64,000 nucleotides of DNA from Diploscapter coronatus (GCA_964036155.1 OZ038423.1:26117249-26181248), one strand, 5' to 3'; shown: positions 44,870 to 62,338, counted from the first letter of the stretch. Numbers and translations are program-made. The notes: generated by a model from the sequence alone, not told the origin.

Positions 44870-47800
44870 AGAATTTGATTTTCATCGGTTTAGCGTTGGT
44901 GATTTTGTTAACGGAGCTTAGAAGAAAATCAAATTTAACCTGAAATACGGGATACATTAGTTTTTTCAAACGTTCATTTCTGTATATTTTGATCACTCTT
45001 TTATTGTTAATAAATCCATGCTTATATCCTGACCAATTAATATTCAATAAAATACAAGGAGCATAATAAGGCTTACTAATCACTCTATCTCCTAATCGGG
45101 TATTTAATATTAGAAAATTTATTATACTCTTATTAATGCGGAAAAAATTGCTAAACTTCACCCAACTTCCCTCTATATCTTGATCAAATATTTCAGATTA
45201 GTAAATTCACTTTTACATTTCAGACGGTTTTTGGCTTTTTGTATCGCGCCTTCCCAAAGACGGCTGTGTCATCAGAGAGGAGGGCAGAAGCTCTGTCTGA
45301 CTCTTTTTCGCTCTCTTAAATCCCCTACTATTTCTCCGAAAAAGACGAGAGTGGCTTTCCGCTTACTGCTAATTAAAGTTCAGTTGTTTCGAATCCTCTA
45401 GTCTTTTTCTTATTCTATCCTGCTATCCCTAAATCTATCACTTTTTTCTCATATTTTTATAATTTGAATTTCAAATTTCTGATTCAACCTTACCTCTCTG
45501 TAATCTGCACAAAGTGATCATCGTTTTGAGTATACCTTTGTTAAAATGTTTCAAATTTAGTTATTCGAGAAGTTTTAGGTATGAGTTTAAAAAATTTTAA
45601 TTTCAAAAATCCCCAAATTTCTTGCAAGTTCTCGCCTCCAGGGGATATTTATCCCCTTAGCCCATAAATCAGCGCACAACAAGACGCATTTTATCTCGGC
45701 ACGTGGTTTATGTTGTGTTGAAATTTATGACGAAAAATTGTTTGATCTAAGATTTTTTTATCCTTCCCCCTGAAAATTAAAAATATTTACGTCTTCCATC
45801 TGAAACTTGCGAAATTTCACTTCATTTGTTGTTGCTCATTTTTGTTTCGAAAATGCTAATTTCCTTTAAACAAGTCGCAGTCTTTTTGTATTAGTGGCAT
45901 TTTCGCTCAAGTTCTACTAGAAAACTTCAACCTTTCATCTGTCACACGACAATTATTCCAACCGCTCTTAGTCGGCTATCTTTCAGCATGGGGCGGAGCT
46001 TTTAAATGAATATGTGCGAAAGTGATTGTTTATTCCGCCATATCTTCATATCTTCCTTTGAAATGAGAATGATTAGAGACTGTACAAAAATAGGAGATGG
46101 AAAGAGAAAGATGTCTAGCGGCGGCAACTTTTAATCGAATTTCTGTGTAGCTTTTTATCGTCGGGGAAATTATTCCATCGCCATCCCTTCGTTTTTCTCG
46201 TTTTTAACCCCGACATAACCAAGCTCCCTCATGCATCGCAAAGAGACCACTTCATAATTTCTTTTTCATCTACTTTTCGTGGCCGTACTCTTTAATTTTG
46301 TTCGATTTTTGCAATTGTTGCTAGAATTATCTTAATTACAAAAATTTTAGCTTAATTTCCAGAATATCTTTAAATTAAAATTTCCTGAATCGTAATGAAT
46401 ATTAAATTAAAGGTAAGGATGGTATTTTAACATTCCTAAAATATACTTGTACATTTTATATTTTTATCCACTCATCCGGATTGCATATACCTACTCTCCT
46501 AGCACATGGGGGCTCTAGTGCCCTTTGTTTTATATCTCATCCCGCTTTTCTCGGATTTAGTTTCTTTATCCTCGAGATATTCACTCTAATTCTTTCTCTC
46601 CACTGATAGAGGAAAGTATCTTATCTTTACTCTCGAGAGTAAGATTTAGATTTTGCTATACTAATGTTCATATTTCATATATAAATTCGTGATTTTTGTC
46701 AAATCTTAGCAATTGTGTTCAAGAAATCATAGCATTAACGTTAGCTCGCCTATTTTACATCTTATCATCATTTCAATTTACCTTTTCTGACGTGTTCAAT
46801 TTTTCAAACCTTCTTGGATACAATTTACTCTCGGAAGTTCGACGTATTGCTTCATTGGATGTACGAAAGCGAGTATAAATCTAAATCGAAATTTAATCAT
46901 ATTTTCTCGCGATTTTTCGCTTTGCAAGCCCTAGCAACCCGCTGCGAAAGCGTTAGGTGAGTCGAAAGCAAGAAAAACGAGGAAAATCTAGCCTTGAAAA
47001 TATCGCTTAGTGGGCATTTTTGCGTTAATGCTTAATGTCGCGTAAAGTTAGGGCGCTGCATCTTTCCGAGCTCACGAATCGAGACCAATTCTTCATAAAT
47101 TTCATATTGCTTTTCTAGACAGGAGTAAAAAGCACTTTGGTCTTTACTCCAAAAGTCATTAACGAAAGGTTATACTTCAAATTAAGCCCTGAATTTTTCC
47201 TATCTCATAAAAATCAGCATATTGTCCTATAAGAAAAATTCGAGTTTTTGAAACTTTCCAGATTTTGCTAAATTTATTCGAATTCCAATAGTCGTCAAGA
47301 AAAGGTTACTCTTTAAATTAAGACCAAGCTCTTCTCTAGTGTCAAAAAGTCGGTCTTTTCTCCTAAAAATTCACATTTTTGCAACTTTCCGCCAGATTTT
47401 CGAAGGTTTATTTGACTTTTGGGCACTCCTGCGCTTTATCGAGAACACATGTTGGGGTAGGGAAGAGATAAAGAGAGGATATATGAAATCCTGCTTTATC
47501 TCATGTCCTACGGGCTTTACACCTATGCTGCAGAAATTCACAACGGGAGTTTTGACGTATCTTTTGTGATTTCTCGAGAGCTTTGATTCTTTCTCGATGG
47601 GGAATAATTTATTTGACAAGTGCAATCAACACTTATCGATTTTTATCATCACTAGATAAGAGACCAACCATTATTTTATTTGAAATCTTGCATCTTTTCC
47701 ATTAAAAAATATTTGTTTATTTTTCAAATTTCTGACCGCCTTTTTCAGGATTTCAAAAGTCTCTGTAAATCCCCTAGATCTGAACTAATCTATGCGGGAA

Positions 47801-50457
47801 TTTTGCAAACAAACCGCTCTAACTGTCGAATTTTCGAAGATCAAATTTCAAAATACTTTGCCAAAAACCTTACTTTTCCCTCGAAAATGCCACATTTCAA
47901 AGATTTCGTTGAATTTTATTCGTTTTCAGGCAATCTGGAAAAATAGTAACCTACGAAATAGCATAGCTTAGACCAGTGAAGGACTCCTACTTTGTCTTTT
48001 ATCAATATTATTCAATGCGTTACTACTTTCAATGTTGCCCGTTTTTATTAACAAAAACGCTAAATTTAGCGTATGTTAAATTCTAGCAACTTGCAAAAAT
48101 TCTGCATAGTGTTTGGAATTTTTAACTCCCAACTGAATGCAAAATGCCTGCTCTTTTGATCGAATTCATTTGACCAAAAAGACCAATGCCAGATTTTTCA
48201 AAAGAATTTTTTTTTGAATATTCCAACCAGTTTTCAATCCCTATTCTTTATCGTTGAACTAGAGATTGTTTGAATTCTATCATTTGACGCCCCTATTCGG
48301 CGATTTTATGGGTTTCACGGGTTGCGATTTTTATGTATTTCCCAACTTGGCTCTTTTCTTAAAAATTGTACTTGGATTCAAATTTGATTTTCAAAAATGT
48401 AACGTCATATAAAATCCGTTTTATTCTCTATTCTTCATCACTTGATTTCATCATTTCTTAGTTTAGAGGAAGTTTTGCAAGTTTAGTTTCACATGATGAT
48501 ATTTGCAATCTCGTTTTAATTGAAAATTCGCCATTTCTGCATGATTTCTGAAAATGGGGCCAGAGAATGCAAAAAAACGCAAAAATGCTCACGACAGTTT
48601 AGGAGCAAAGAAATTTGAGACATCCTTCAGAAAGCTCTATGATGCAATCCAGAAAAGGGGCATTTCCTTGAATAATAAAAGCCTTAAATTTTGCCTTTTA
48701 TGGCTTTTTTCGATTTTCATCGATTTTGACCTAAAATTTTTAATTTGCTTCATTTCTATCGATTTTTCTACAGAAAGATATGACTTTTAATTAAAAATGA
48801 CATGGGTTTCAACACCCTTTTCGACTTTCATATGACTAAATTTCCGGCTCTTTTTTAATTTTGGCGCCTAGAACAACATATTTTTGATAAGAGGGTTTTT
48901 CTCTATGATAGAGGGTATGACTTATCATGGAAGTAATGAGACGAAAAGAATTAGAAGTTGGAGAAATAGCGTTTGAAACTGATAGATCAAAGAGAAAGAA
49001 CAAACAAAGTGAAATGGATGGAAAGCGCTATGCGTTTTCATTCTTCAGGAATTTGTTTCTCTCGCTCTTTCGTCCTCTCGATTTTCGTGTCCTTTTTCTT
49101 CTCCTATCGAAAATTGTCAATTGATTCTTGAAACGCGTGGAGATACCAATTTCACATTTTTATGCACCAAGTGTTTCTAGGAATTTTCATCCATTTTTGG
49201 GCCTTGCTTTCTTTATCTTCCGAGAAAATATATCACTTTTCCAACTAGAAAAATTATTTTTATCTTTCAATTTTTTTTAGAAATCAAACTTTCTCGGAGT
49301 TTTCAAAAACATCCCCATTTTCATTTTCGTTTTCATTTAAAAATTCTACAAATTCCCTTTTAATTTCGCAAATTCACAAGATTTATCCGTCTAATAATCC
49401 CCTGTTTAATTCCTAGAGATATCCTTGCTTTCATCATCATCTAGTAGAGACAATTTATTTGTATCCCGATTAGGTTTTCATTTTTCTCCTCTCGCTGTCT
49501 GAAACTCGCAAAATCCAACACTATTTCCCTAGTTTGTCTCTAACTCGCATTTTCTCGTGCTATTTTTCTATCGCCATTTACTTCTCGTTACGCTTCATAT
49601 CTCGCATAATGAGCTGTATATCGAAAGCTTAGTACGTTAGGAGGGTCGTAGGTAAAATCGGGCAAAATCAAGGGATAAACACTATCAGATTATCAGGGAA
49701 TTTCCTTAATTCCCTGGATTTCTGCCATTTCTTAGCAGAAGCTTATCAAACTCCTTTATTTTCCAAAGTCGTATCATTTTATTAAAGATTTTCTAAGTCC
49801 TTATCACATCACTTTTAATGATAAATTACTAACGTCCCATCAAAAGTTCAAAAGTCCATTTTTAGATTTTTTCTTGAAAGTTCAAACTCCAGGAAAAACG
49901 TTCCGAACTTCCTGAACTTTTTTCAAAAATAATCGGACCAATTTGGCCCCGCCCATCGCAAATATTTATTTCCTTCTTTCTCTTTCTATGTCAAAATTGT
50001 ATGTAGCTGCTCTTTTCCTTTTCTTTTCACCTCTTGCTTTGCCCCACTATCTCTCGCCTAGTCATATATTGACCAAACTCTGAGAAATAGTGCCGAGTGC
50101 AGTGACAAAGTGTAAGAGACGCAGAGAAAAACGCCTGCACAGCATAGCGAGTATCTGGGAGAGTGGATTCTCCGCTGTATGTGTATGCCTGCCGAGTTTC
50201 CACCTTTCTCTTCTTTTCCATAAATTCCATAAAGCTCAATTCATGCTTTCAGGCCTCACGTGGTGTTGTTAAAAATTTTTCAGTGCTAACGCCTTTTTAC
50301 CTGTTCTAACCTTACATTTCGTCGTTTTAAAATCTGCCATTTCTATTGAAAAATGCGCATTTTTTTTTTTAAAACCGCTCTTTTTAATGATTTCTGTTTT
50401 TACGACCATACCGATCGTAAGTCGCGTCGAGTGAAATTAAATATCGATTGTTTGAGA
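44870..50457. other. Long upstream region of mpk-1, no gene recognised
   Basis: About 5.6 kb with many T/C-rich runs on the plus strand and no convincing exon chain. Fragments such as 47339-47569, 47680-47946 and 48554-48790 are open but compositionally biased. In C. elegans mpk-1 has an alternative upstream first exon, and any equivalent would lie here, but I could not identify one. A minus-strand frame at 44832-45161 is noted separately. Confidence 0.4.
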
Positions 50458-53426
<2,969 letters not shown>

Positions 53427-54935
53427 TTTAAAAATTTTATTTTGTTCCATTTTTCTAAAAATTGAAAATAGGAAGGGCTTATTTCAACAAAAAATATTTT
53501 GGTTTTCTATGCTTTGTCATAAGTTCTCCCTAAATTTGACAAAAAAATCCATGCTATAACAGTGATTTCCGTTGTGATTGTTGGTATTTGTCTAAAACTC
53601 CCACTTTTTCCCAACTCCTATATTTTCGCACAACCGGGTTAACAGGCAACTGATAAACATGAAAATGATAACCCAGCTGATTTCCGGACACCGTAATCCC
53701 ATTTCAGATACGTTCTACTACTGGATGTCGCCTAATGCATGAATGGTTGCTGAACATGCTAAACAATCACCTGCTAACGCACCGTGTTTTGCTTATTCAC
53801 GTTTGTATGACGCTTAGCTTTTCACCCTTGGTGTTATATGTGATCTCGTTAACTTAGGCCATTAGTTAGTGGATTTCCAATTTTTGGATAATCACAACAT
53901 TTTTGAATTACCATGTTTAGGTTTGTTTCTCCAGATTTTGCAAAGTTGCAAATTTGTGTTGCTTTTGTTGTTAGGTAATAAAGTGGTTTTGTTATTAACG
54001 CTCCGATTTGGAATGATGCCAGCCGGTTTGCGGCCGTATACTTGAACATATGAAGAGTTTATCAGTTGTCGGAATACAAATTTGTGCAAGAGTATACACA
54101 AACATACCCTCTATTTTATCTATCTTTTCCCCAAATCTTATCGTTTAAAATGACACCAAATGATCTTATCGTTATATTTTGGAGTTTAGGCTTTTCGTGA
54201 TAATTATTATGTCTATTCGAAGATTTATCGGACCCTCGCTATTTAAACCTAGAAAATTAAACAAAATATACGATTTTCAGCTATTTTTAGCCCGATTTGT
54301 AATATTTAACCTTCACCTTTTTATGAAGTCTAGCCCTGAAAATACACACGACTACAAACCGGGCTGGAAATACATTCTTTAAATTTTATTTTTCGATAGA
54401 GAATTTTCGTAAATATTTCTTCCAATCTTAGAAAACGGTGTTAGAAAATATATATTTCAGAAGAAAAAATATGAAATTCTATGATTCAAATATCAGATTT
54501 AGGGAAGACATGGTTTTTTTCTAAATCTGAATTTATATCACTGCTAAAACATAGTATTTTTCATACAAAACATAGTGTTATTGCTTCATAATAGAGCATA
54601 TCTTTTTGAATGTACTCTAGATATATTTTTCTATTTAAATTTATCCAAAATGATGTTATCTTTCATCATTTGCATTCCAATTTATTTCAATTCTTCCTTG
54701 AATATGTTATTTTCGAGTGCTATTTGGTTCTCAAATAGTCTTAAATTTAGATTTGTTAAAATTAAAATTAAAAACTCTCTACTTGCCATGACTAAATAAC
54801 TCGTTTTAAATGAATGTCTCATATTTTTATGTTCAATTTTCAAGAATCAATAAAATTTATCATATGAGTAATTTAGATAAAAGCAAAAGTGAAGATAGTT
54901 TGATATTGTTAAAACAGGAAAAGATCGATAAGATA
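53427..54935. other. Intergenic between convergent genes
   Basis: This is the shared 3' flank of mpk-1 and pyruvate kinase. AT-rich, with short random frames only. Confidence 0.5.
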
Positions 54936-57900
54936 TTAATCAGCAATGACAATGCGCATCGTATTTGTAAATCCAGAGCCTAAAGTGTAAATAGAATAAT
55001 AGGATTTAAATAAAACTTCAAGGTTTTAACTTTCAGTCGTTGTAATTTAGCTTTAAACTTCATATTTGAATTTCAAACCTTAATAGTTTTGACTTCAAAC
55101 CTCGAATTTTAACTTCCGACTTCAACCTACCTTGTCTCCACCCAGTGATAACGATTATTTTATCATCCTTCCTTATAAATCCTCGGGATCTTCCAATCTT
55201 AGCGCCAAATTCAATTCTCTCGTCCAAATCTTCATTCCAATCATCTAATCTACCCACTAAAATGAAAAAAAATTTTAATTCGCATATAATTAATATTTAC
55301 TCGGATAATAAACCGGCACGATGCTTCTGAACAAATTCAACTGTTTGGAGACTTGCGAATCCCTTGAAACTGCAATAATCGGTACGGGACTTCGGTATCG
55401 AGAGCAGAGTTTAGCAGTGCTAAAAGTTATAGCCGTTTTTATCAGAAAAATTCATGCATATTTAAAGACGTATGATTATATCGATAAGAAGAGACATGAG
55501 TAAATAGAAAACTTGTCCTGTATACCTTCCAGTTGTCGTGATAACAATAATCGCTGAAGCTCGACAGGAAACGGCAGCGGAAATCGCCGCTAAAAGTCAA
55601 TAAATCAATAGCAATGTTTAAAAAATCGATTTTTACCGATTGCAGTGGTGTGTGTATTACTTGTGGGTCTGGACGTATTTAGCATCAGTTCCTCGAAGAA
55701 TTTAGCATGGAAAAATGCCGCCTCCGCCTCTTTGCAAATCTAGGATTTAAAAGGCGTTAAATATTTTAGATATGACGCCATAATTTAAAATATAACGTAA
55801 TTTTCTAACTACAGCGCCCTTCCATACCTTGTGCATGACGTATAACGTTTCAATTGGGTATTCTCCTTTTGCAGTTTCCCCGGATAACATAACACAATCC
55901 ACCCCATCTAACACTGCGTTAGCTACGTCGCTACCTAGAAATTTACAAACGTAAAGCTAGAATAAAAACTGTGGGCCTACATTCAGCCCTGGTGGCTCTG
56001 GGCTTCGTGACCATGGACTCCAACATTTGTGTAGCGCAAATTACCGGCTTCCCCACCAGGTTACACTTGGCTGATAGCATTTTCTGGGCCAGGAATACCT
56101 AAAAAATTCTAAAATTAGGTACAAGTTTGGACTTCTATACCTTTTCTGATGGAATTTCGATTCCTAAATCTCCTCGAGCCACCATAATCCCGTCTGCAGC
56201 CTCGATAATTTCATTCGCATTCAGAACTCCTTCTTCCGACTCGATTTTTGCGATGATTTGAATATGCCTTCCGCTAAATTAATATTTTAAACTAACGCTA
56301 TTAACGAAGACTATTGAGAACATCCAAGGTTTTTTTATCAAGAATAATTCATGCTATGTTGGCGTTGTTAATAAAAAGTAAGAAAAATGAATACAGAATT
56401 ATACTCTAGCCTATTACTCGAATTGAATTTTGCCTATAATTCTAGTAATCTTACTCTTCCCCAAGAATTTCTCGAATTTCATGTATCCCCTCAGCATTAC
56501 GAATGAACGATGCGAAAATAATGTCGACTTTCTGCTCGACGCCAAATCTCAGGTCGGATTTATCTTTCTCTGTGACAGCAGGAAGATCGACTTTCGTTCC
56601 CGGCAGGTTTACTCCCTGAATTTAAAAGCGTTCCCAAAGTAGGTATCTTGAAAATTTAATATTGTTTCAGGCTAAAATATGTTAATAAAAAAACAGTGAA
56701 ACTTTCCAAAAAAAATCTACCTTCCGACTGCCTAACATGCCACCATTTTCGATGTTACAAATCACCGCGTTATTTTGGATTTCTTCCACAAGCAAGGACA
56801 ATAGTCCATCATCGATATAGATTCGAGAGCCCTAATTTAAAAACTGAATAATTATTTCAGAAAACCTCGAAAACCAACCTTCTGAACGACACTCGGAAGA
56901 TTTTTATAGTCCACGTAAATATGAGAGGCTGTTCCGGAATTTTCTAGTCTTGGATCAGTGGATAGACGAATACTCGCTCCCGCTTGGAGGTGGACTTCTT
57001 TGTTGCCCTAAAATTGTTCTAGAAACATTTTCTAGAGTGTAGAACTCAGACCAAGTAATTTAAAACATTTTGAGTATAAAGTTGAAAAATGCGATACTAC
57101 TTCATCAAATTCGAAATTCAAATGGACTTACCACCAGCATGCCGGTCCTTATCTCGGGTCCTTTCGTATCTAGAGCTATGGCGATTGAATTCGGATGATT
57201 ATTTCCAGCTTCTCTAATACGACGGATCGTTTCAGCGTGCATCTAATTTTGCGAAATCTTTGAAAAATGAAATGTTCACATTTTCTTATTCCATCATCCA
57301 CTACACTAAATCCGGTGAATTTTTAAATGAACGCTATCTAAAGCGTTATCTTCATTTCATACCAGAAATAGTTCGAGAAAGATATGTATGCTAGTTTCTA
57401 AGTTTAAAAATCCTAAATGATTCAATACCTCATGAGTTCCGTGACTAAAATTCAATCGGGCAACGTTCATGCCGGTCTGGATCATTTTCTTCAACATCTC
57501 CACGGTATTGCAAGCAGGACCGATCGTGCAGATAATCCCCGTCTTGCGGGTCTTCTCCGTACCATCGCTAGTGATTTTCAGGCTTTTCAAGTGCTCGATG
57601 TAGGTCACCGCACGGGAGTGGTCATCCTTTATGATCCTAAAAAAAAACATCTTAAAAATTAACACTTCGAAGTCATTCAACGTCATTTCTACTTGATGAA
57701 ATGTCATAGGCAAAAATATCCTTGAATATTATTTCTTCAATTTAGCGAATTCTGATATTGCGATAGTTGACAAGGAGTGCAAACAGTGTGTAAATGACGG
57801 ATCTTGCTCAAAACTGGTAGGCTACCTAAATCGAATGCGGCGAACGCGTTAGTCAAGTCGAAAACGCTAAAGAGTCCGAATAACCCTGCATTTTTTTGAG

Positions 57901-58194
57901 AGTTTTTCTTTGTTACCGCAGCGAATATGGCATTTTCAGCACTCAATTTTACAATGTAAGCTAATTTTTAATTTCTGTTGATGCACGATGAAGTGAATAG
58001 TTGAAATTGGGAGTTATTCGGGACCTTTAGCGTTTTCGGACCTGATTATCATGATCAGTGTATTCGATTGAGGCTACCTACCAAGGTTGACCATGATCCA
58101 TCATTTACACTGTTGCATTCCTTGTAAGTTATCAGAAATTTTAATAATTGTCTTACCCAGGCCTCGGCGAAATGTTATTGATTGAGTCTGACAT
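54936..58194 (-). CDS. pyk: Pyruvate kinase
   Basis: About a dozen exons on the minus strand give a full-length pyruvate kinase of roughly 500 residues, catalysing phosphoenolpyruvate plus ADP to pyruvate plus ATP in the last step of glycolysis. The start [13 protein letters not shown] (58194) joins an exon beginning [20 protein letters not shown] through phase-2 splicing across about 0.5 kb. Motifs in order: [36 protein letters not shown], a B-domain piece with [15 protein letters not shown] and [78 protein letters not shown], and the C-terminal domain with [12 protein letters not shown] and VITGWRQG, then [14 protein letters not shown]. The active-site and substrate-binding sequences look intact. 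One further exon-like open segment with a GTAAGT donor at about 59165-59250 could be an alternative 5' exon, but its phase does not fit. Confidence 0.95.
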
Positions 58195-60097
58195 CGGTTA
58201 ATGAAATCTAGAATATGAATAAGGAAAATACGGCAAATCGAATAATTCATATGACAAGCGGCACAATGAAACGAATGAATGTGAAGAGAAATAGGCGAAT
58301 AACGTGATGCACTGAAACGAAAACGAAAACGTAAACAGAAAAACATGCAGAGAATACGAACAACAGCCACGAAGCTGCCCCAAATTCAGATAAACAGCTA
58401 TTTTTATCGCCGCCTTCTAGAAAAGAAACACGTTCATTCATATATTTTGGAAAATTATTGATAGTTATTAATCACCTAAGACTATTCTAAACATTATCAT
58501 TTTCCCTATAAGTTATCATTTCCACTAAAACATTTTTCATAGTTATTTTAGAATTGAAGAAATTCTTAATCGAAAAATAGCATGTCAACCTTCTTCTAAC
58601 CCTATTTTAGAGCAGTGAACCAAATACCTGAATCAATTCCCTTACAAAACCAAAAGAATACTACGCAACCAAACCAAACTCCCCTATTTGAGCCTATATT
58701 TCTGTGATTCGGAAACTCCAAAAACCGAAAACCAAAATAAATCAAAGAGAAGAAAATTTAGACATTGCAAAAAATCGATAATGAAACAATAAAGTAGTGA
58801 TAGAAGTGCACTATTTCAGGCATATTATCTGATAAGGGTTAGTAGCCGAGAGATAGTACTGCTTTTCAAAGAGAGCGAAGAGAAGTTAGAAAATGGCGAG
58901 AGAAACATTTAAAGGCCAGTGACCACTAGTAGAAAAATTGAATCATCATTTCTTAAGAAAAAATGGGAACACGATAAAAACTCATGAACAACATGTGAAT
59001 TATCTCAAATTAAATAATAGCTTAAAATATCAAATCATACTTCTCTTCTGATGGAGGATTTTCTGAAGATTTAAAAAAATAAGAATTTTTCATATGTCCC
59101 TTTCTTTATCTGATATCATAAATCCCCTTGGAGAAATAACTTTATTTTCCTCTCAGTAATGTTCCCTCGACTTACCTCTATCGGAAGTAATGCCAAAAGC
59201 AATTAAGTCCGATGTACTAAAGAGTCGACGCCGAGCTAGCGCGTTTTCGAGGTTAGTTGGAGAGTCGCGAATATTCAACATTTTCATTTTCTATTTTCAT
59301 TTACATATTTTTATATTTAAAATAATTGATATCACACTTTTTCATAATTCCAACATCGTTTCTTTGTTTTTTATTCGAAAATTACTGCGCGGTCTTTCCT
59401 GGAACATATCGAATGGAATGCGAGAGTTATATCCAATGCGAAATTGCACAAATATTAGGAAAAACGTGCGGTTCGTTACCGCTTGATTGGGCTGAACATG
59501 GGGGGCGAATTTTTTCGCTACAAAGCTATGCTCTCCCAGATATCGACGTATTCTGGTGCATATTTTATGTGAAAAATGGGAATAGATATATTTGCTTTTC
59601 ATTGGGATTTTTTAGCTTATTAGAAATCATAATATCACCTTCCTCATTAATACTATAGTTGATCTAGGAAGCATGAAGTGAGTAGATTTTCAAATGGTCC
59701 ATATTTTCGAGTAAAATCTTTGAATGTTAGCTTTTACTCGAGAAACCCTAAATTTTTTGCTTCATTGTCCAATTTTCTGCTCTTTGTCACGCAAATCTAA
59801 CTCTTTAGCGATTTCCTTCGAGTAATTTGCCAATTACGCCGTTTTTTATTGACTTTACATAGATTATACACAAATTTTCGCGCTTTTTCATGTTTCTGCA
59901 AGTCAAGTCTTTGAGCATAAAAAGTGGATAATTTGAACCGATTATCTTTCTAGACTTGGAATAAAATGCTCCGCATTGCCTGGAACATTCCCCACAATTC
60001 ACACATACCCTTTTATTCAATTGTCCTAAGCACTTACGCTAGTTTTCCGATCTTTCAAAGACGGAAGTTCGAAATTTTTTTTTTACAGAAAACAATC
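58195..60097. other. Intergenic between divergent genes, with one possible exon
   Basis: Between the divergent pyruvate kinase and Cys-loop channel genes. A minus-strand segment at about 59165-59250 (LENALARRRLFSTSDLIAFG, GTAAGT donor) and a plus-strand 110-codon frame at 59326-59658 look partly protein-like, but I could not chain either into a gene. Otherwise promoter DNA, including the leader region just left of 60098. Confidence 0.35.
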
Positions 60098-62338
60098 ATG
60101 TTTTTCCTACTCTACTTTTCACTATTACATCTCCGTCATATATACGTGGCTGCTCATTATTATGATGATCAAATGGAGATTGAGAAGCCAGGTTCGAAAA
60201 TGTTCATTCTTCCTGGAAAATTTGAATTTTAGAAATTATTCACTACCCAAATAACAAGGCGAAATATAGGAATTGCACCAGAGATACTGATATTATGGAC
60301 CGTCTTTTGAACGATACGGGCTATAACAAGTATAGGATACCAAGTAGGTTTCCAGAACTTATAGGAGTTTCTAAAAATAGTGAAAATCTAAAGATATTAA
60401 ATAAAGTGCATATTCAGTACATTAAGAACCTAGAATTTTAAGACGATGACGGCATGCAAGTAACCGTGGAGATTTGGATACAAGCGATCACTTCAATCGA
60501 TGAACTAACGAACGATTTCGAGATGGATATTTACATCACGGAAAATTGGCTCGACCCAGCTTTGGATTTTTCACATATGAACCCTTGCAAAGGTTAGATT
60601 TTGCTAGATTCGATATACTATTTTATTAAATTACATGTATTAAAACTTTGTATCTTTCCTATGTTAAGTATTGTTTGATTCGCTATGTTGCATTTTCATG
60701 AACTAAATATGTTTGGCTTTCTCAAATTTGACAAATTCAATTGAAACTTAGGAAACCTATCCCTAAACCACCAAGTGTTCAACAAGCTTTGGACACCGAA
60801 CTCCTGTTTCGTCAACAGTAAAGTCGCTGTTATTCATGATTCTCCTTTCAGGCAAGACAATCAATAATAATTCAATAGGCAGTTATAGAATGACGGCAGG
60901 ACGGCATGGATGACACGCCCTTTCTACAATATGACGGCACGATTTTCTATAAATGAATGATGTATTTGATAAAAATCGTGTCCTCATTATTGCATAAAGA
61001 CGCGTGCCGTCCTACCGTCATGTTGCTGTTTCCAACTCAATAACACTTGTCAACTTTTAGAAGCGTCTTCCTGATGCTATTCCCGAACGGTACTGTCATG
61101 GTTAACTACCGAGTTCGAGTTAAAGGGCCTTGTCAGTTGGACCTTTCAAATTTTCCACTAGACCTTCAAACATGCCATCTAATTTATGAGAGGTAGATAA
61201 TTACCCCAATTATTTAAACCAATTCTAACTATGCTACTTTTTAGTTTCAATTACAATAATCACGAGGTCTCTATGAGCTGGAGTCCTATCGACTCCCCTG
61301 TATATAATCTAACTCCAGTAGTTCTACCAGATTTCGACCTATTCAATATCACTGCGAGGAAAGTTATAGAGGTTTTCAAAATAACTCTAAAAAAGTATTC
61401 AAATTGAATAACTTTAGCCATACCCTGCTGGAATGTAAGTCTTGAAATAACATGCTAATTTTAGATAATTATAATCGTACGTTAATTTTAGGTGGGATGA
61501 ACTTCACGTTTACATAGTTTTCGAGCGACGGTTCATTTGGTACTTCATGCAAGCCTACCTTCCGACTTATTTGACCATTTTCATCAGGTGATATTTTCAA
61601 CAAAAAAATCAATAATATTCTAATTTTTAGCTGGGTCTCCTTCTACCTCGGTCCTAGAGCTATTCCAGCTAGAACTATGCTAGGCGTGAATAGTTTGTTA
61701 GGTACCCTTTTCCATTATTATCAAAAAGTCGCAAGTTTTTAGCAATCGTCTTTCAATTCGGCAATATCATGAAGAACCTGCCTAGGGTTTCGTATATCAA
61801 GGCTATCGGTATAGAATATTTTCAGCTATAGGTTAGATGATAACTTTAGATGTCTGGATGTTGGCTTCTATGACCTTCATTTTCTGTACCTTGTTAGAGT
61901 TAGCTATCATTGGTTACATGGTACGAGATGAAGGCAAACCGAAGAAGAAATCTAGTCGGCCCTCGACACCTTGTCCGGTAAAATTTTTTATGCTAATTTA
62001 GAAATAATCTAACAATTAGGACCAACAATCCCCCGGCGGCTTCGACAAACGATTCATGTACCCCGCTGTATGCGCTAAACCGGTTAATGTATCAAAATTT
62101 GGACCTATAAAAAGCTATGGCTAAAATTTAGAATTACAACTTGATGGAGCAACTAACTCCAGAGAGAATAGATCGATTTTCAAGCATCATGTTCCCGCTG
62201 AGTTTTCTTATATTCAATGTAAGCATATTTTAGCTTAATATATACATGTAAATTATATTTAAGCTATCCTACTGGATATACTATCTACAACGTAAGCAAC
62301 AGATCGCTGAACAAATGATCATGGGTAACTTTACGTGA
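60098..62338 (+). CDS. Cys-loop ligand-gated anion channel, ACC/LGC type
   Basis: Exons run from ATG at 60098, behind a strong TTTTTTTTACAG acceptor, to TGA at 62336-62338. A signal peptide ([20 protein letters not shown]) is followed by the extracellular ligand-binding domain with [44 protein letters not shown] and the signature Cys-loop [16 protein letters not shown]1 is [17 protein letters not shown]. The M1-M2 link [11 protein letters not shown] carries PAR, the motif of anion-selective channels, followed by M2 [14 protein letters not shown]3 contains [20 protein letters not shown] and M4 [20 protein letters not shown]. The [13 protein letters not shown] stretch resembles the C. elegans ACC/LGC-46 to LGC-49 group of acetylcholine-gated chloride channels. 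Plasma membrane at synapses is inferred. The intron after FR uses a GC donor and contains a hairpin repeat. Confidence 0.9.
60889..61023. repeat. Inverted-repeat (MITE-like) element in a channel intron
   Basis: Ends match as GAATGACGGCAGGACGGCAT on the left and its inverted form (GCCGTCCTACCGTCATG) on the right. Inside, ATGACGGCACGATTTTCTAT at about 60931 pairs with GATAAAAATCGTGTCCTCAT. The element of about 135 bases lies entirely in the intron that uses the GC donor. No transposase is nearby. Confidence 0.75.

Noticed and set aside
45180..45401. 73-codon plus-strand frame with SxR-rich composition
   Set aside because: Pyrimidine-rich bias in non-coding DNA upstream of mpk-1.
59326..59658. 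110-codon plus-strand frame near the channel gene
   Set aside because: Some cysteines, but no start context, splice chain or family. A competing minus-strand frame covers the same DNA.
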